A DNA stretch of 64,000 nt from Natranaerobius thermophilus JW/NM-WN-LF. GTDB taxonomy: Bacteria > Bacillota > Natranaerobiia > Natranaerobiales > Natranaerobiaceae. Below the pieces are notes generated by a model. It saw nothing but the letters and a program-made list of their open reading frames with translations, was not told the origin of the DNA and made no database searches. Within the stretch, counting starts at the first letter, position 1. Every line of letters starts with the position of its first letter. This document shows, one piece after another, positions 44,401-54,179 of this stretch. A program made the position numbers and the translations under genes. The stretch spans positions 1,431,001-1,495,000 of the forward strand of contig NC_010718.1 in assembly GCF_000020005.1 (NCBI RefSeq), read 5' to 3'.

Positions 44401-45402
44401 ATGTCAGAAGTTTTATCTCAGTCTGAAATAGACGACTTATTATCTGCTATTTCAACTGGAGATCTTAACGTGGAAGATGCCAAGCAACAGGATACTCAAC
44501 AAAAAGTTAAACCTTATGATTTTAGGCGACCAGCTAAATTTTCAAAAGATCAGATCAGAACACTACAAATGATCAATGAGAATTTTGCCAGATTATTATC
44601 AACTTATCTTTCAGCTTATCTGCGTTCTTATGTAGAAATCGAACTAGCTTCTGTGGATCAGGTGACTTACGACGAATTTATGAGATCACTGACTAATCCT
44701 ACGATTATGGGGATTTTTTCTGCTCCTCCCATGGAAGGTAAGTCATTAATGGAGATGAATCCAAATATTGCTTTTGCTGTGATAGACCGCTTAATGGGTG
44801 GTCCTGGGGAGACTTTTGAAAGCACAGGTGAATTGACTGAAATTGAAGAAGCCGTGGCAAGAAAAATATTTAATCGCATGCTCGATAGTATGTTGGAAGC
44901 GTGGAAGAATGTGGGTGAATTGGAGCCTGAATTTGAGCGGATTGAAAATAATCCCCAGTTCACACAAATAATTTCTCCTAATGAGATAGTAGCAGTGGTA
45001 GCTTTTTCTGTAAAAGTAGGAGAAGCTGAAGGGTTGTTCAATGTTTGTTTGCCATATATTTTTCTTGAACCTGTAATAGATAGACTATCAGCTAGGTTTT
45101 GGTTCGCTACAGGACATCAAAAAAAGATAACTGAAGAAGAATCTCAAGCTCTTAAAAATAGGCTTCATAAAACTCAGGTTCCAGTAAAAGCCGAGTTGGC
45201 GAGAACGAGAATTTCAGTCAAGGAATTTTTAAACTTGCAAGAAGGGGATGTAATTTCATTGAATAAACCATTCGAAAGCGAAATTGATCTGATAGTAGGA
45301 AAAAAGACGAAATTCAAGGGCAAACCTGGATCAATTAAAAATAAACTAGCTGTACAAATCACTCAAATAGTTAGGGAAGGAGATGATTCCCTTGGAGAAT
45401 AA
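44401..45402 (+). CDS. fliM: Flagellar motor switch protein FliM
   Basis: FliM is the C-ring component that binds CheY-phosphate. The 333-residue protein starts with the CheY-binding LSQSEIDDLLSAI (residues 5-17), has the FliG-binding middle domain with MEMNPNIAFAVIDRLMGGPG near 113, and a C-terminal SpoA domain. GGGGGGATG precedes the start. It overlaps fliY by about ten bases. Confidence 0.97.
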   Translation: MSEVLSQSEIDDLLSAISTGDLNVEDAKQQDTQQKVKPYDFRRPAKFSKDQIRTLQMINENFARLLSTYLSAYLRSYVEIELASVDQVTYDEFMRSLTNPTIMGIFSAPPMEGKSLMEMNPNIAFAVIDRLMGGPGETFESTGELTEIEEAVARKIFNRMLDSMLEAWKNVGELEPEFERIENNPQFTQIISPNEIVAVVAFSVKVGEAEGLFNVCLPYIFLEPVIDRLSARFWFATGHQKKITEEESQALKNRLHKTQVPVKAELARTRISVKEFLNLQEGDVISLNKPFESEIDLIVGKKTKFKGKPGSIKNKLAVQITQIVREGDDSLGE

Positions 45403-46660
45403 TAAAGATATCTTGTCCCAAGAAGAAATTGATGCTCTGTTAAAAGGATCAGGCGACGATGATAGTGGCGATGATGGAGATAACCATGGTGGTAGTGGCG
45501 GCAGCGGATCAGGTAACGATGGCAATGGAGGTAATGGAAATAATGGAGATAATGGTGATAATTCTTTAAATGAAACTGAAAAGGATACCGTTGGTGAAAT
45601 TGGAAACATTTCCATGGGGACTGCTGCTACTACCTTATCAGTACTACTTAATCAGAAAGTATCTATAACTACTCCAAGAGTTGAAGTGACAGACTATGCC
45701 ACTTTAAGAGAAGAATTTCCTAAACCTCATGTAGCAGTAGAAGTGGAATACTTGGAGGGGCTTGAAGGAATTAATGTATTAATCCTAAAACAAGAGGATG
45801 CAAAAATGATTGCCAATTTAATGATGGGTGGCGACGGTACAGATATTGCTGAAGGTGAAATCGAGGAATTTCACTTAAGTGCTGTAGGAGAAGCCATGAA
45901 TCAGATGATGGGCTCGGCCTCGACTTCCATGTCTGATATGTTTGATAAAACCATTAATATTTCGCCTCCAAGTGTAAAAATGCTGGATCTAGGATCTGAA
46001 GAAGCCCTAGAAGAACTTCCAAAAGAGCCCATGATTAAAGTTGCATTTGATTTAAAAATCGGTGATTTAATTGATAGCGAAATCATGCAGTTAATACCCT
46101 TTGAATTTGCTAAAGATATGGTAGTTTCTTTAACTGGAGATAGTGCAGAAGAAGTTTCAGCAGGTCAACAAGAAATGGCTGCAAGTTCCGAAGGAACAGC
46201 AGCTGCAAAACCCCAAGCTCCGACTCAAACTGGTCCTGGGCCAGAATCTGGTCAATCGCCAGAAAGGGAGGTGTCTACACAAGGACAACCAACAGGACAA
46301 GGAGAGCAACAAATGAAACAAGAGCAACAGCCAAAGAAAGACTATCAACCTGTAGAATTTTCGCCTTTAGAAGGTCATCAATCGGCTGCCAAAGGAGAAA
46401 ATTCCAATATTGAATTGATAATGGATGTTCCTCTGGAAGTAACGGTTGAACTGGGACAAACCAAGAAAAAAATCCAAGAAATATTGGAATTGGTTCCAGG
46501 ATCTATTATAGAACTGGATAAAATTGCCGGGGAGCCAGTTGATATAAAAGTTAATGGGAAATTAATCGCTAAAGGGGAAGTAGTTGTAATCGATGAGAAC
46601 TTCGGTATCAGAATTACCGAAATAATTAGTCCGGTGGAGAGGATTAACAAACTTCAGTAA
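45392..46660 (+). CDS. fliY: Switch phosphatase FliY
   Basis: FliY is the Firmicute C-ring protein that both takes the place of FliN and dephosphorylates CheY. The 422-residue protein has a CheY-binding LSQEEIDALL at the start, a Gly/Asn/Asp/Ser-only linker of about 35 residues, a CheC-like domain with both DxxxExxN-type motifs (DTVGEIGN and SAVGEAMN), a Gln/Pro-rich linker near 245-320, and a C-terminal SpoA/FliN domain. TTG 45392 is nine bases after AAGGAG; ATG 45383 abuts this site. Confidence 0.95.
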   Translation: MENNKDILSQEEIDALLKGSGDDDSGDDGDNHGGSGGSGSGNDGNGGNGNNGDNGDNSLNETEKDTVGEIGNISMGTAATTLSVLLNQKVSITTPRVEVTDYATLREEFPKPHVAVEVEYLEGLEGINVLILKQEDAKMIANLMMGGDGTDIAEGEIEEFHLSAVGEAMNQMMGSASTSMSDMFDKTINISPPSVKMLDLGSEEALEELPKEPMIKVAFDLKIGDLIDSEIMQLIPFEFAKDMVVSLTGDSAEEVSAGQQEMAASSEGTAAAKPQAPTQTGPGPESGQSPEREVSTQGQPTGQGEQQMKQEQQPKKDYQPVEFSPLEGHQSAAKGENSNIELIMDVPLEVTVELGQTKKKIQEILELVPGSIIELDKIAGEPVDIKVNGKLIAKGEVVVIDENFGIRITEIISPVERINKLQ

Positions 46661-46705
46661 AATTAAAAACGATAAAACTAGCTAAAAAGGGAGGGCTATG
46701 TACTG

Positions 46706-47068
46706 ATGAGTCAAAAAGTTTTAATTGTAGATGATGCTGCATTTATGCGTATGATGATCAAGGACATTCTTACTAAAAATGGTTTTGAAGTAGTTGGAGA
46801 AGCTGTTAACGGTCAGGAGGCGGTGGACAAATACCAAGAATTAAGTCCTGATTTAATTACAATGGACATTACTATGCCCGAAAAAGATGGAATCCAAGCA
46901 TTGAAGGAGATCAAAGAACAAGACTCCAATGCCAAGGTGATCATGTGTTCAGCTATGGGACAACAGTCCATGGTTATTGAAGCAATTCAAGCTGGTGCCA
47001 AGGATTTTATAGTAAAACCATTTCAGCCAGATAGGGTAATGGAAGCTATCAACAAAGCTTTAGGTTAG
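46706..47068 (+). CDS. cheY: Chemotaxis response regulator CheY
   Basis: CheY carries the signal from CheA to the switch. The 120-residue single receiver domain has the acid pocket VDDAAFMR (Asp9, Asp10), the phospho-acceptor Asp in LITMDITMPEKDG near 54, the Ser/Thr switch in MCSAMGQ near 83 and the Lys in FIVKPF near 104. GGGAGG precedes ATG 46706. It sits between fliY and fliO, the usual place in Firmicutes. Confidence 0.97.
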   Translation: MSQKVLIVDDAAFMRMMIKDILTKNGFEVVGEAVNGQEAVDKYQELSPDLITMDITMPEKDGIQALKEIKEQDSNAKVIMCSAMGQQSMVIEAIQAGAKDFIVKPFQPDRVMEAINKALG

Positions 47069-47103
47069 AGACAAAGCTATCGAATTAAGGGAGGCTTTTT
47101 CCT

Positions 47104-47670
47104 ATGTCGTACCAAGTAATATACAAAATAGCAGCTTTACTTTCGGCAGATAAGCTAGACGAAGTAGATAGTGGAATGGAATCAGGCACAGGCGAGTATA
47201 TCGATTATTTAATGAGTCTTTTTGGGTATTTATTCGTTTTTTTGCTTGTCATTGGTTTACTATTTGTTGTTCTAAAACTGTTAAAAAATTATTCGGCCAA
47301 ATTAAATGAAAGTCATCATATGAGGGTTTTGGACAGCCTCCCCTTGGATAACGAAAAAAAGCTGATTTTAGTAGAAGTAGGAAATAAAATTCTGTTAATT
47401 GGTGCAGGAAAGGAGTTAAACCTCCTTACTAGTGTTGAATTAAGCCAAGAAGAATTGCAACTAATTAGAGAATCCGGGAAATCTTCTCAATCCATAACTT
47501 TTATGGATATATGGGAAAAAATCAAGGACAAGCTCCCAGGCAATATTTATGGAGATCAAGGAAAAACCTTTAATGAAGACGATGAAAGTTTTGAACAACA
47601 ATTACAAGAAGAACTGAACAAGATGCGACGCTCTAAAGATGAGGGAGGACACGATGATGGTGAAAGATAG
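47104..47670 (+). CDS. fliO: Flagellar export protein FliO/FliZ
   Basis: FliO helps assemble the FliP core of the export gate. The 188-residue protein has one membrane helix (about 38-60) followed by a short cytoplasmic domain with the family-like [23 protein letters not shown] around 77-99. The C-terminal tail is charged. GGGAGG lies at 47089-47094. It overlaps fliP by 14 bases, and identity rests largely on position before fliP. Confidence 0.88.
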   Translation: MSYQVIYKIAALLSADKLDEVDSGMESGTGEYIDYLMSLFGYLFVFLLVIGLLFVVLKLLKNYSAKLNESHHMRVLDSLPLDNEKKLILVEVGNKILLIGAGKELNLLTSVELSQEELQLIRESGKSSQSITFMDIWEKIKDKLPGNIYGDQGKTFNEDDESFEQQLQEELNKMRRSKDEGGHDDGER

Positions 47671-48424
47671 AAAAACACTTGTGCCGGCTATTATTATAAT
47701 AGTACTGATATTATTAATTCCTTCCCAAACAGAAGCAGCTCAACCTTTTCCAATTCCTAATTTGGAATTGGAGGTAGGAGAAGGGGAAGAACCAGAGGAC
47801 TTGGCATTAACTTTACAAATAATAATTCTGTTGACAATTTTAAGTCTAGCACCGGCATTACTCATTCTAACTACCTCTTTCACCAGGGTAGTAATTGTAC
47901 TGTCTTTTATCAGGAATGCCTTGGCTACTCAACAGATGCCTCCCAATCAAGTTTTAATTGGATTGGCTCTTTTTCTAACTTTTTTCATAATGAGTCCTGT
48001 ATGGGGCGATGTGTATCAGGAAGCCTGGGAGCCCTATCGCGAAGGTGATATTACTCAAGAAGAAGCCATTGAAAATGGTCTTGAACCTGTTAGGGAATTT
48101 ATGTATCAACAGACGAGGGAAGATGATCTGGCTTTGTTTGTAGAATACTCGGATATTGAAAACCCTGCAACAATCGAAGATGTACCGACCCATGTTATCA
48201 TCCCGGCCTTTGTAATCAGTGAATTAAAAACCGCTTTTCAAATTGGTTTTATGATATTTGTACCTTTTTTAATTATAGATATGATTGTGGCAAGTACATT
48301 AATGTCCATGGGGATGCTCATGCTCCCACCCGTGATGATATCACTTCCTTTTAAGGTACTACTTTTTGTACTTGTTGATGGTTGGTTCTTAATTACCAGG
48401 TCCCTACTTATAAGCTTTGGATGA
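47657..48424 (+). CDS. fliP: Flagellar export gate protein FliP
   Basis: FliP is the main pore subunit of the export gate. The 255-residue protein has a cleavable-looking signal peptide (hydrophobic run ending ...PSQTEA near residue 28) and four membrane helices, with [23 protein letters not shown] near 72-95 (core [12 protein letters not shown]) and [24 protein letters not shown] at 47643-47648 suits ATG 47657 best; ATG 47654 is possible. Confidence 0.96.
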   Translation: MVKDRKTLVPAIIIIVLILLIPSQTEAAQPFPIPNLELEVGEGEEPEDLALTLQIIILLTILSLAPALLILTTSFTRVVIVLSFIRNALATQQMPPNQVLIGLALFLTFFIMSPVWGDVYQEAWEPYREGDITQEEAIENGLEPVREFMYQQTREDDLALFVEYSDIENPATIEDVPTHVIIPAFVISELKTAFQIGFMIFVPFLIIDMIVASTLMSMGMLMLPPVMISLPFKVLLFVLVDGWFLITRSLLISFG

Positions 48425-48443
48425 CAATACGAGGTGAATAGCT

Positions 48444-48713
48444 TTGACAGAAGAATTTGTGTTACATCTAGGCCGTGAAGCTCTAATAACTGTTTTACTC
48501 GCTGCCGCTCCTATGCTGGCATCAGCTTTAATAGTAGGACTAATGGTCAGCATTTTTCAGGCAACTACACAGATACAAGAACAAACTTTGGCTTTTGTGC
48601 CAAAAATTGTAGCGGTTTTACTGTCTGTAGCTTTCTTTGGTCCCTGGATGTATACTCTGTTAACTGAATTTGCAATCAATATATTTAGTAATATAAACCA
48701 GTTCATTAATTAA
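48444..48713 (+). CDS. fliQ: Flagellar export gate protein FliQ
   Basis: The 89-residue protein has two membrane helices and the family core GLMVSIFQATTQIQEQTLAFVPKI near 34-57 (key part FQATTQIQEQTL). FliQ forms part of the helical export gate with FliP and FliR. TTG 48444 follows GAGGTGAAT. Confidence 0.96.
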   Translation: MTEEFVLHLGREALITVLLAAAPMLASALIVGLMVSIFQATTQIQEQTLAFVPKIVAVLLSVAFFGPWMYTLLTEFAINIFSNINQFIN

Positions 48714-48737
48714 CTAGAAGGATGGGGGTCAGGGGAC

Positions 48738-49511
48738 TTGGATCTGACAACGTTGTTGCTAGAACAAGGCGTTTTATTCATATTGTTATTAACTAGAATA
48801 TCTGGCATGATAATGACAGCACCAATTTTTGGAAGTAATTATATGCCCAATCAAATTAAAATAGCCTTTAGTTTAATATTGACACTGGTTTTTTTACCTG
48901 TTTTATCTCCTGAAGGTTTATCTGATTATCATATCATGAATGTTATATTATTTGCTTTTATGGAGTTAATGGTCGGAATAGCAATAGGTATGATCGCCAA
49001 TTTGGTATTTTCTTCAATACAAATAGCTGGACAATTAATTGATGTACAAATGGGATTTGCTATGGCTAGGGTGATGGACCCCCAGTACGAAACTCAAGTA
49101 CCTTTAATAGGTCAATTTAAATATATTTTAGCTATCATGATTTTTTTAGTTATAAATGGTCATCACTTATTAATTAGATCAGTTTATGAAAGTTATCAAT
49201 TGCTACCTATTGGCAATATATTTGATTTAGGTGCAGGGGGAGTAGCTCTTAATGAACTGTTCTCCACAGTGTTTGTTTTGGCTATTCAGGTGAGTGCTCC
49301 CGCTCTTGGTACTTTATTTTTGACAAATATAGCTTTGGGGGTTTTGGCTAGAACTGTACCCCAAATGAATGTATTTATTATTGGGTTTCCTGTGAAAATT
49401 TTTGTAGGATTTCTGTCCCTGGTATTATTAATGCCTACTTATACTTTGGTTTTGGGAAACTTATTTCAGCACATTTGGGATGGTTTATATAACTTCTTAC
49501 AAGCTTTATAG
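48738..49511 (+). CDS. fliR: Flagellar export gate protein FliR
   Basis: FliR completes the FliPQR gate. The 257-residue protein has about six membrane helices, with FLLLLTRISGMIM-like residues near 15-28, AGQLIDVQMGFAMARVMDP near 99 and NVFIIGFPVKIFVGF near 213. TTG 48738 follows GGATGGGGGTCAGGGG. A gap of about 105 bases before flhB has only a weak promoter-like pair (TTGATC and TATTAA, 17 apart). Confidence 0.96.
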   Translation: MDLTTLLLEQGVLFILLLTRISGMIMTAPIFGSNYMPNQIKIAFSLILTLVFLPVLSPEGLSDYHIMNVILFAFMELMVGIAIGMIANLVFSSIQIAGQLIDVQMGFAMARVMDPQYETQVPLIGQFKYILAIMIFLVINGHHLLIRSVYESYQLLPIGNIFDLGAGGVALNELFSTVFVLAIQVSAPALGTLFLTNIALGVLARTVPQMNVFIIGFPVKIFVGFLSLVLLMPTYTLVLGNLFQHIWDGLYNFLQAL

Positions 49512-49617
49512 TTTTTGATCGGTATTTTAATCCGTTCTATTAAATTTACAGTTATCAACAAGAATATAGCCACATCAAAATAAAAATTTTAAAGTATCAT
49601 TTATGGGGGAGACAGGG

Positions 49618-50709
49618 TTGAACATAGATAAAAGATTTGATTTACAACTTTTTAATCAAGAAAAAACTGAAACACCTACTCCCAAACATAGGAGAGAATC
49701 AAGAAAAAAAGGACAGGTTGCGAAAAGCACGGAATTAACATCAGCATTACTTCTTATGGCAACCTTTTCTACCCTATATATTGTTTTCCCTTACTCCTTT
49801 GATCGTTTTATGAATTTTGCCAAACAGTTCTGGTCTAATATAAATACTATCAATTACACTATGGACGAGATCCATTCTCTGTTGATAACGATGATGATGG
49901 AAGGCGCGGTATTTGCAGCCCCAGTGATAATTGTGGCAGTACTTATTGGTCTGATCAGTAATTTGATGCAAGTAGGAATCTTATTGACTGGTGATCCTTT
50001 AAAACCTAAATTAGAGCGATTAGACCCTATTAAAGGTTTCCAAAAAATCTTTAGCAAGCGAGCTGTAGTTGAGCTTACAAAATCATTGTTTAAAATGGTA
50101 GTTATAGGTATTATAGCGTATATTCTCTTTAATAACCATATGGAACATTTTCCCTATTTTTATGATATGACAGTAATGCAAATTGCGGTAGAAGTAGGTC
50201 AATTGACCTGGGCTTTGATATTTCGTGTCGGAATGGCATTACTGTTTTTAAGTATATTAGATTATGTCTATCAAGTATGGGAACATGAGCAAAATCTAAA
50301 AATGACTAAACAACAAGTAAAAGACGAGCACAAACAAACCGAAGGGGATCCCCAAGTACGGTCCAAGATGAAAGAAAAGCAAAGGGAAATTTCTAAAAAA
50401 AGAATGATGAGTGAAGTTCCTGAAGCCGATGTTGTCATAACAAACCCCGTTCATATAGCTGTTGCATTAAAGTATGATGAAGGGGATACTGCTCCCATGG
50501 TACTAGCAAAGGGCCAGGGACATGTGGCTAGAAAAATCAAAGAAATAGCTGAAGACCATAATGTAGTAGTAATGGAAAACCGTCAGTTAGCTAGAAGCTT
50601 ATATTTTTCTGTTGAAATTGGGGACTTTATTCCAGAAGAGTTATATCAAGCAGTTGCGGAAGTACTAGCCTTTGTCTATAGGTTAAAAAAATCATCAGGC
50701 ATGGAGTGA
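49618..50709 (+). CDS. flhB: Flagellar export switch protein FlhB, NPVH variant
   Basis: FlhB controls substrate choice of the export gate by self-cleavage of its cytoplasmic domain. The 363-residue protein starts with FDLQLFNQEKTETPTPKHR, has four membrane helices and the C-terminal domain. The cleavage motif, nearly always NPTH, is NPVH here (Asn276 to His279). TTG 49618 is six bases after GGGGGAGA; ATG 49603 is less likely. Its end overlaps the flhA ribosome site. Confidence 0.96.
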   Translation: MNIDKRFDLQLFNQEKTETPTPKHRRESRKKGQVAKSTELTSALLLMATFSTLYIVFPYSFDRFMNFAKQFWSNINTINYTMDEIHSLLITMMMEGAVFAAPVIIVAVLIGLISNLMQVGILLTGDPLKPKLERLDPIKGFQKIFSKRAVVELTKSLFKMVVIGIIAYILFNNHMEHFPYFYDMTVMQIAVEVGQLTWALIFRVGMALLFLSILDYVYQVWEHEQNLKMTKQQVKDEHKQTEGDPQVRSKMKEKQREISKKRMMSEVPEADVVITNPVHIAVALKYDEGDTAPMVLAKGQGHVARKIKEIAEDHNVVVMENRQLARSLYFSVEIGDFIPEELYQAVAEVLAFVYRLKKSSGME

Positions 50710-50717
50710 TCATAATT

Positions 50718-52778
50718 ATGCGTCATGTTGACTTGATAGTTGTTCTTGCAGTCATAGCAATAGTATTAATGTTAATTTTACCAGTTCCGCCGGAACTGTT
50801 AGATTTTTTGCTGGTGTTGAATATAACAGTAGCTCTAACTATATTACTGATATCTATGTATACTTTAGAACCTCTGCAATTCTCTATATTTCCGACTCTG
50901 TTGCTGTTAGTTACTATATACCGTTTGGCTCTTAATGTTTCATCAACTCGTCTGATCCTATTGGATGCTTACGCAGGAGAAGTTATAATGCAATTTGGAG
51001 AATTTGTCGTAGGTGGTAACCCTATTGTAGGTTTTGTTATTTTCCTAATTTTAATATCAATCCAATTTATTGTTATTACCAAGGGGGCCGAACGGGTTTC
51101 AGAAGTAACTGCTCGTTTCACTTTGGATGCCATGCCTGGTAAACAAATGGCTATTGATGCTGATCTAAATTCGGGTTTAATAGATGAACAGCAGGCTAAA
51201 GAGAGGCGTGAAGCTGTAGAACAAGAAGCTGATTTTTACGGTGCCATGGATGGTGCCAGTAAATTTGTTAAAGGGGACGCTATTGCAGGAATAGTCATCA
51301 CTATAATAAATATATTAGGTGGATTTGTCATTGGAATGGCTCAACAGGGCATGACATTTCAAGAAGCCCTGCAAACCTTCACTTTATTGACAGTTGGTGA
51401 TGGCTTGGTGACCCAGATACCTGCTTTACTGGTGTCTACTTCCACAGGTATTGTAGTTACGCGAGCTGCTTCAGATTCTAACTTGGGTCAAGATGTTGTC
51501 AGACAAATACTTGCACATCCCAAAGTTTTATTTATAGTTGGTGGTGTCTTAGCGGCTGTGGGGGCATTTCCCGGTATGCCGCCTTTACCATTTTTAGCAC
51601 TAGGTTCTATTATGGGCTTTTTAGGTTTTCAACTACGTACTTCTTTAAAATCAGAAGAACCTACTCCGGAAGAAGAACAAGCTGCTGCTACTGAAGAGGA
51701 AGCTGAAGAATATCGAAGTCCAGAGAATGTTATGTCTTTATTAAAAATAGACCCAATTGAATTTGAATTCGGATATGGATTACTTCCCTTGGCTGACCCC
51801 GATCAAGGAGGGGATTTACTAGACCGGGTTACTATGATTAGAAGACAAGTAGCCATGGAACTAGGTATCGTAGTTCCTGTGATCAGAGTGCGGGACAATA
51901 TTCAACTGTCTTCCAATGAGTACTGCATAAAAATTAAAGGAGTAGAAGTGGCCAAGGAAGAAGTACTACCAAATCATTACTTAGTGATGATTCCGGGAGA
52001 TTCAAGTGGAAAACCAGAGGACCTGGGTTTAGAAGGAACAGAAACTAAAGAACCAGTATTTGGTCTCCCTGCCTTATGGATAGACGAAAGCCAGCGTGAA
52101 CAAGCTGAAATGTCGGGATATACTGTAGTTGATCCTCCCTCGGTGTTAGCAACTCATTTAACAGAGATTATAAAACAGCATGCCCATGAGTTACTTGGAA
52201 GACAGGAAACTAAAGAATTAATAGACAATGTTAAAAATGATTATCCAGCGGTAGTAGAGGAATTGGTTGACAATATCTTGAACATTGGAGAAATACGCAA
52301 GGTATTGGCAAATCTGTTAAAAGAGGGTGTATCAATCAAAAACTTATTAACTATTTTGGAAACTTTAACTGATTACGGAGCAGTTACCAAGGATACTGAT
52401 ATGTTAACAGAGTATGTTAGGCAAAATCTCAACCGGGAAATAACCACTAAATTAAAAGAACTGCAAGGTGAGCCAATAAAAGTGATTACTTTAAGTCCAG
52501 AATTAGAACAAAAAATATCCGATTCCATCAAACAAACAGATCATGGGAACTATTTATCTATTGAACCACAGGTGACTCAAAAAATACAAAAACAACTGAA
52601 GAATTACACAGAACAACTTACCCAACAGGGTTTACAGCCAATAGTGGTTACTTCACCCATGGTGAGATTGTATTTTAAACGGTTAACAGAAGGTTTTTTA
52701 CCAAATCTGATGGTGGTATCTTTTCATGAATTAGATCCTCAAATTGAAGCACAATCTGTTGGGGTGGTGAATACATAA
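50718..52778 (+). CDS. flhA: Flagellar export gate protein FlhA
   Basis: FlhA is the large gate protein and chaperone dock, forming a nonameric ring. The 686-residue protein has about eight membrane helices in the first 320 residues, with the FHIPEP region RLALNVSSTRLIL near 73, GAERVSEVTARFTLDAMPGKQM near 135 (core TARFTLDAMPGKQM), and a cytoplasmic domain of about 340 residues. ATG 50718 is used; GTG 50706 is directly on the GGAG of the ribosome site. Confidence 0.97.
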   Translation: MRHVDLIVVLAVIAIVLMLILPVPPELLDFLLVLNITVALTILLISMYTLEPLQFSIFPTLLLLVTIYRLALNVSSTRLILLDAYAGEVIMQFGEFVVGGNPIVGFVIFLILISIQFIVITKGAERVSEVTARFTLDAMPGKQMAIDADLNSGLIDEQQAKERREAVEQEADFYGAMDGASKFVKGDAIAGIVITIINILGGFVIGMAQQGMTFQEALQTFTLLTVGDGLVTQIPALLVSTSTGIVVTRAASDSNLGQDVVRQILAHPKVLFIVGGVLAAVGAFPGMPPLPFLALGSIMGFLGFQLRTSLKSEEPTPEEEQAAATEEEAEEYRSPENVMSLLKIDPIEFEFGYGLLPLADPDQGGDLLDRVTMIRRQVAMELGIVVPVIRVRDNIQLSSNEYCIKIKGVEVAKEEVLPNHYLVMIPGDSSGKPEDLGLEGTETKEPVFGLPALWIDESQREQAEMSGYTVVDPPSVLATHLTEIIKQHAHELLGRQETKELIDNVKNDYPAVVEELVDNILNIGEIRKVLANLLKEGVSIKNLLTILETLTDYGAVTKDTDMLTEYVRQNLNREITTKLKELQGEPIKVITLSPELEQKISDSIKQTDHGNYLSIEPQVTQKIQKQLKNYTEQLTQQGLQPIVVTSPMVRLYFKRLTEGFLPNLMVVSFHELDPQIEAQSVGVVNT

Positions 52779-54179
52779 ATGAAAGTCAAAAAATACTTGG
52801 CCAATAGTGAAAAAGAAGCACTAGAACAAATTAAAGCAGAAATGGGAAATAATGCTATAATTCTAAATACCCGGAGAGTCAAAAAAGGTGGTTTTTTCGG
52901 GTTATTTGGTAAAACTATGCTAGAAGTGACTGTAGCAAATGATGCAGAAGCTAAAACCAAATTTGATAATATTGCAGAAAATAAAGATGATAATAAATTT
53001 TCCCTTACTTTACCAAAACATAATTCTAAAAGTCCTAAGACGCAAAACTCCTTTAGTAATCATCATCCGGCCAATATGAACAACTCAAATACCAACCAAA
53101 ATAAAAAAGAACAATTTAAACATTTACGCGAAATTATCGAAAAACGCCAACAGGAATATAATAACGAATTGGATGAAACTAGCAGTACAGATGTTGTTCA
53201 TTCTGTCCAAGGCAAAACCTCCCCAAAGATTGATGAACAGATAACAGATAAAGCACAAAACAGTTATTCAAATACCCATAATGAATCTTTGGAAGAACTC
53301 AAAAACGAACTTAATCAAACCAAAGATATGATGCAAACTATGATGAAAGAAGTTAGACAAAGTTCTTTTCGAGACAAACTCCCTGAACATGTAAATAAAT
53401 ATTATGACTTACTCTTAGAGCACGATGTGATTGATCAGCTAGCTCAAGAGTTGATTTCTCAAACTATGAAAGAAATGGATTTTAGAGGGTTAGAAGATGA
53501 ACAAGCCTTTGTTCGTGAACTAAAAACCATTATTGGTAAAAAATTATCAGAACAAGTCACCCCATTAAAGGACAAAAACACTACTGGACCAAGAATTATA
53601 AGCATGATTGGCCCTACTGGAGTAGGTAAAACTACAACTGTGGCCAAGTTAGCCGCTAGGCATACTTTGATGGAAAATGCAGAGGTGGGTTTGATTACTA
53701 TAGATACATACAGAATTGCTGCAGTGGAGCAATTAAAAACATATGGTGATATATTAAGCCTACCTGTTGAAGTAGTCATGACACCACAAGAACTTAAAGA
53801 TGCCATGCATAAATTAAAAGATAAAGATTTAATCATTATTGATACAGCTGGACGAAGCCATAAAAATGAAATGCAAATGAAAGAACTGAAAGGATTCATT
53901 GAAACCTGTGAACCCCATATTAATCATTTGGTGTTAAGCCTTGGTACTAAATATAAAGATTTAAAAAATATTATTGCCAAGTACAATCACATTAATTTTA
54001 ACAGCCTTATTTTGACTAAGACTGATGAAACTGACAATCTAGGAAACTTATTAAATCTTTTATGGGAATTTCAAACCGGTTGTTCATACGTGACTACAGG
54101 ACAAAATGTACCTGATGATTTAGAAGAATTTTCCTTAGAAAAACTATTAGATAAAATATTGGGTGAGAACAATGAATGA
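52779..54179 (+). CDS. flhF: Flagellar placement GTPase FlhF
   Basis: FlhF, the third SRP-type GTPase beside Ffh and FtsY in this window, sets the site and number of flagella. The 466-residue protein has an N-terminal basic B domain, a variable, Asn-rich linker (about 75-170), the N domain and the G domain with [17 protein letters not shown] near 284, DTYRIAAVEQL, DTAGRSHKNEMQM near 366 and LTKTDETDNLG. It starts directly after the flhA stop and overlaps flhG by eight bases. Confidence 0.95.
   Translation: MKVKKYLANSEKEALEQIKAEMGNNAIILNTRRVKKGGFFGLFGKTMLEVTVANDAEAKTKFDNIAENKDDNKFSLTLPKHNSKSPKTQNSFSNHHPANMNNSNTNQNKKEQFKHLREIIEKRQQEYNNELDETSSTDVVHSVQGKTSPKIDEQITDKAQNSYSNTHNESLEELKNELNQTKDMMQTMMKEVRQSSFRDKLPEHVNKYYDLLLEHDVIDQLAQELISQTMKEMDFRGLEDEQAFVRELKTIIGKKLSEQVTPLKDKNTTGPRIISMIGPTGVGKTTTVAKLAARHTLMENAEVGLITIDTYRIAAVEQLKTYGDILSLPVEVVMTPQELKDAMHKLKDKDLIIIDTAGRSHKNEMQMKELKGFIETCEPHINHLVLSLGTKYKDLKNIIAKYNHINFNSLILTKTDETDNLGNLLNLLWEFQTGCSYVTTGQNVPDDLEEFSLEKLLDKILGENNE

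Noticed and set aside
45346-45615. Minus-strand open frame rich in Pro and Ser opposite fliY
   Set aside because: It is the complement of the Gly/Asp/Asn linker codons of FliY; no ribosome site or family features.
49515-49543. Promoter between fliR and flhB (TTGATC, 17 bases, TATTAA)
   Set aside because: Only four of six matches in each box, in AT-rich DNA; kept as a remark only.
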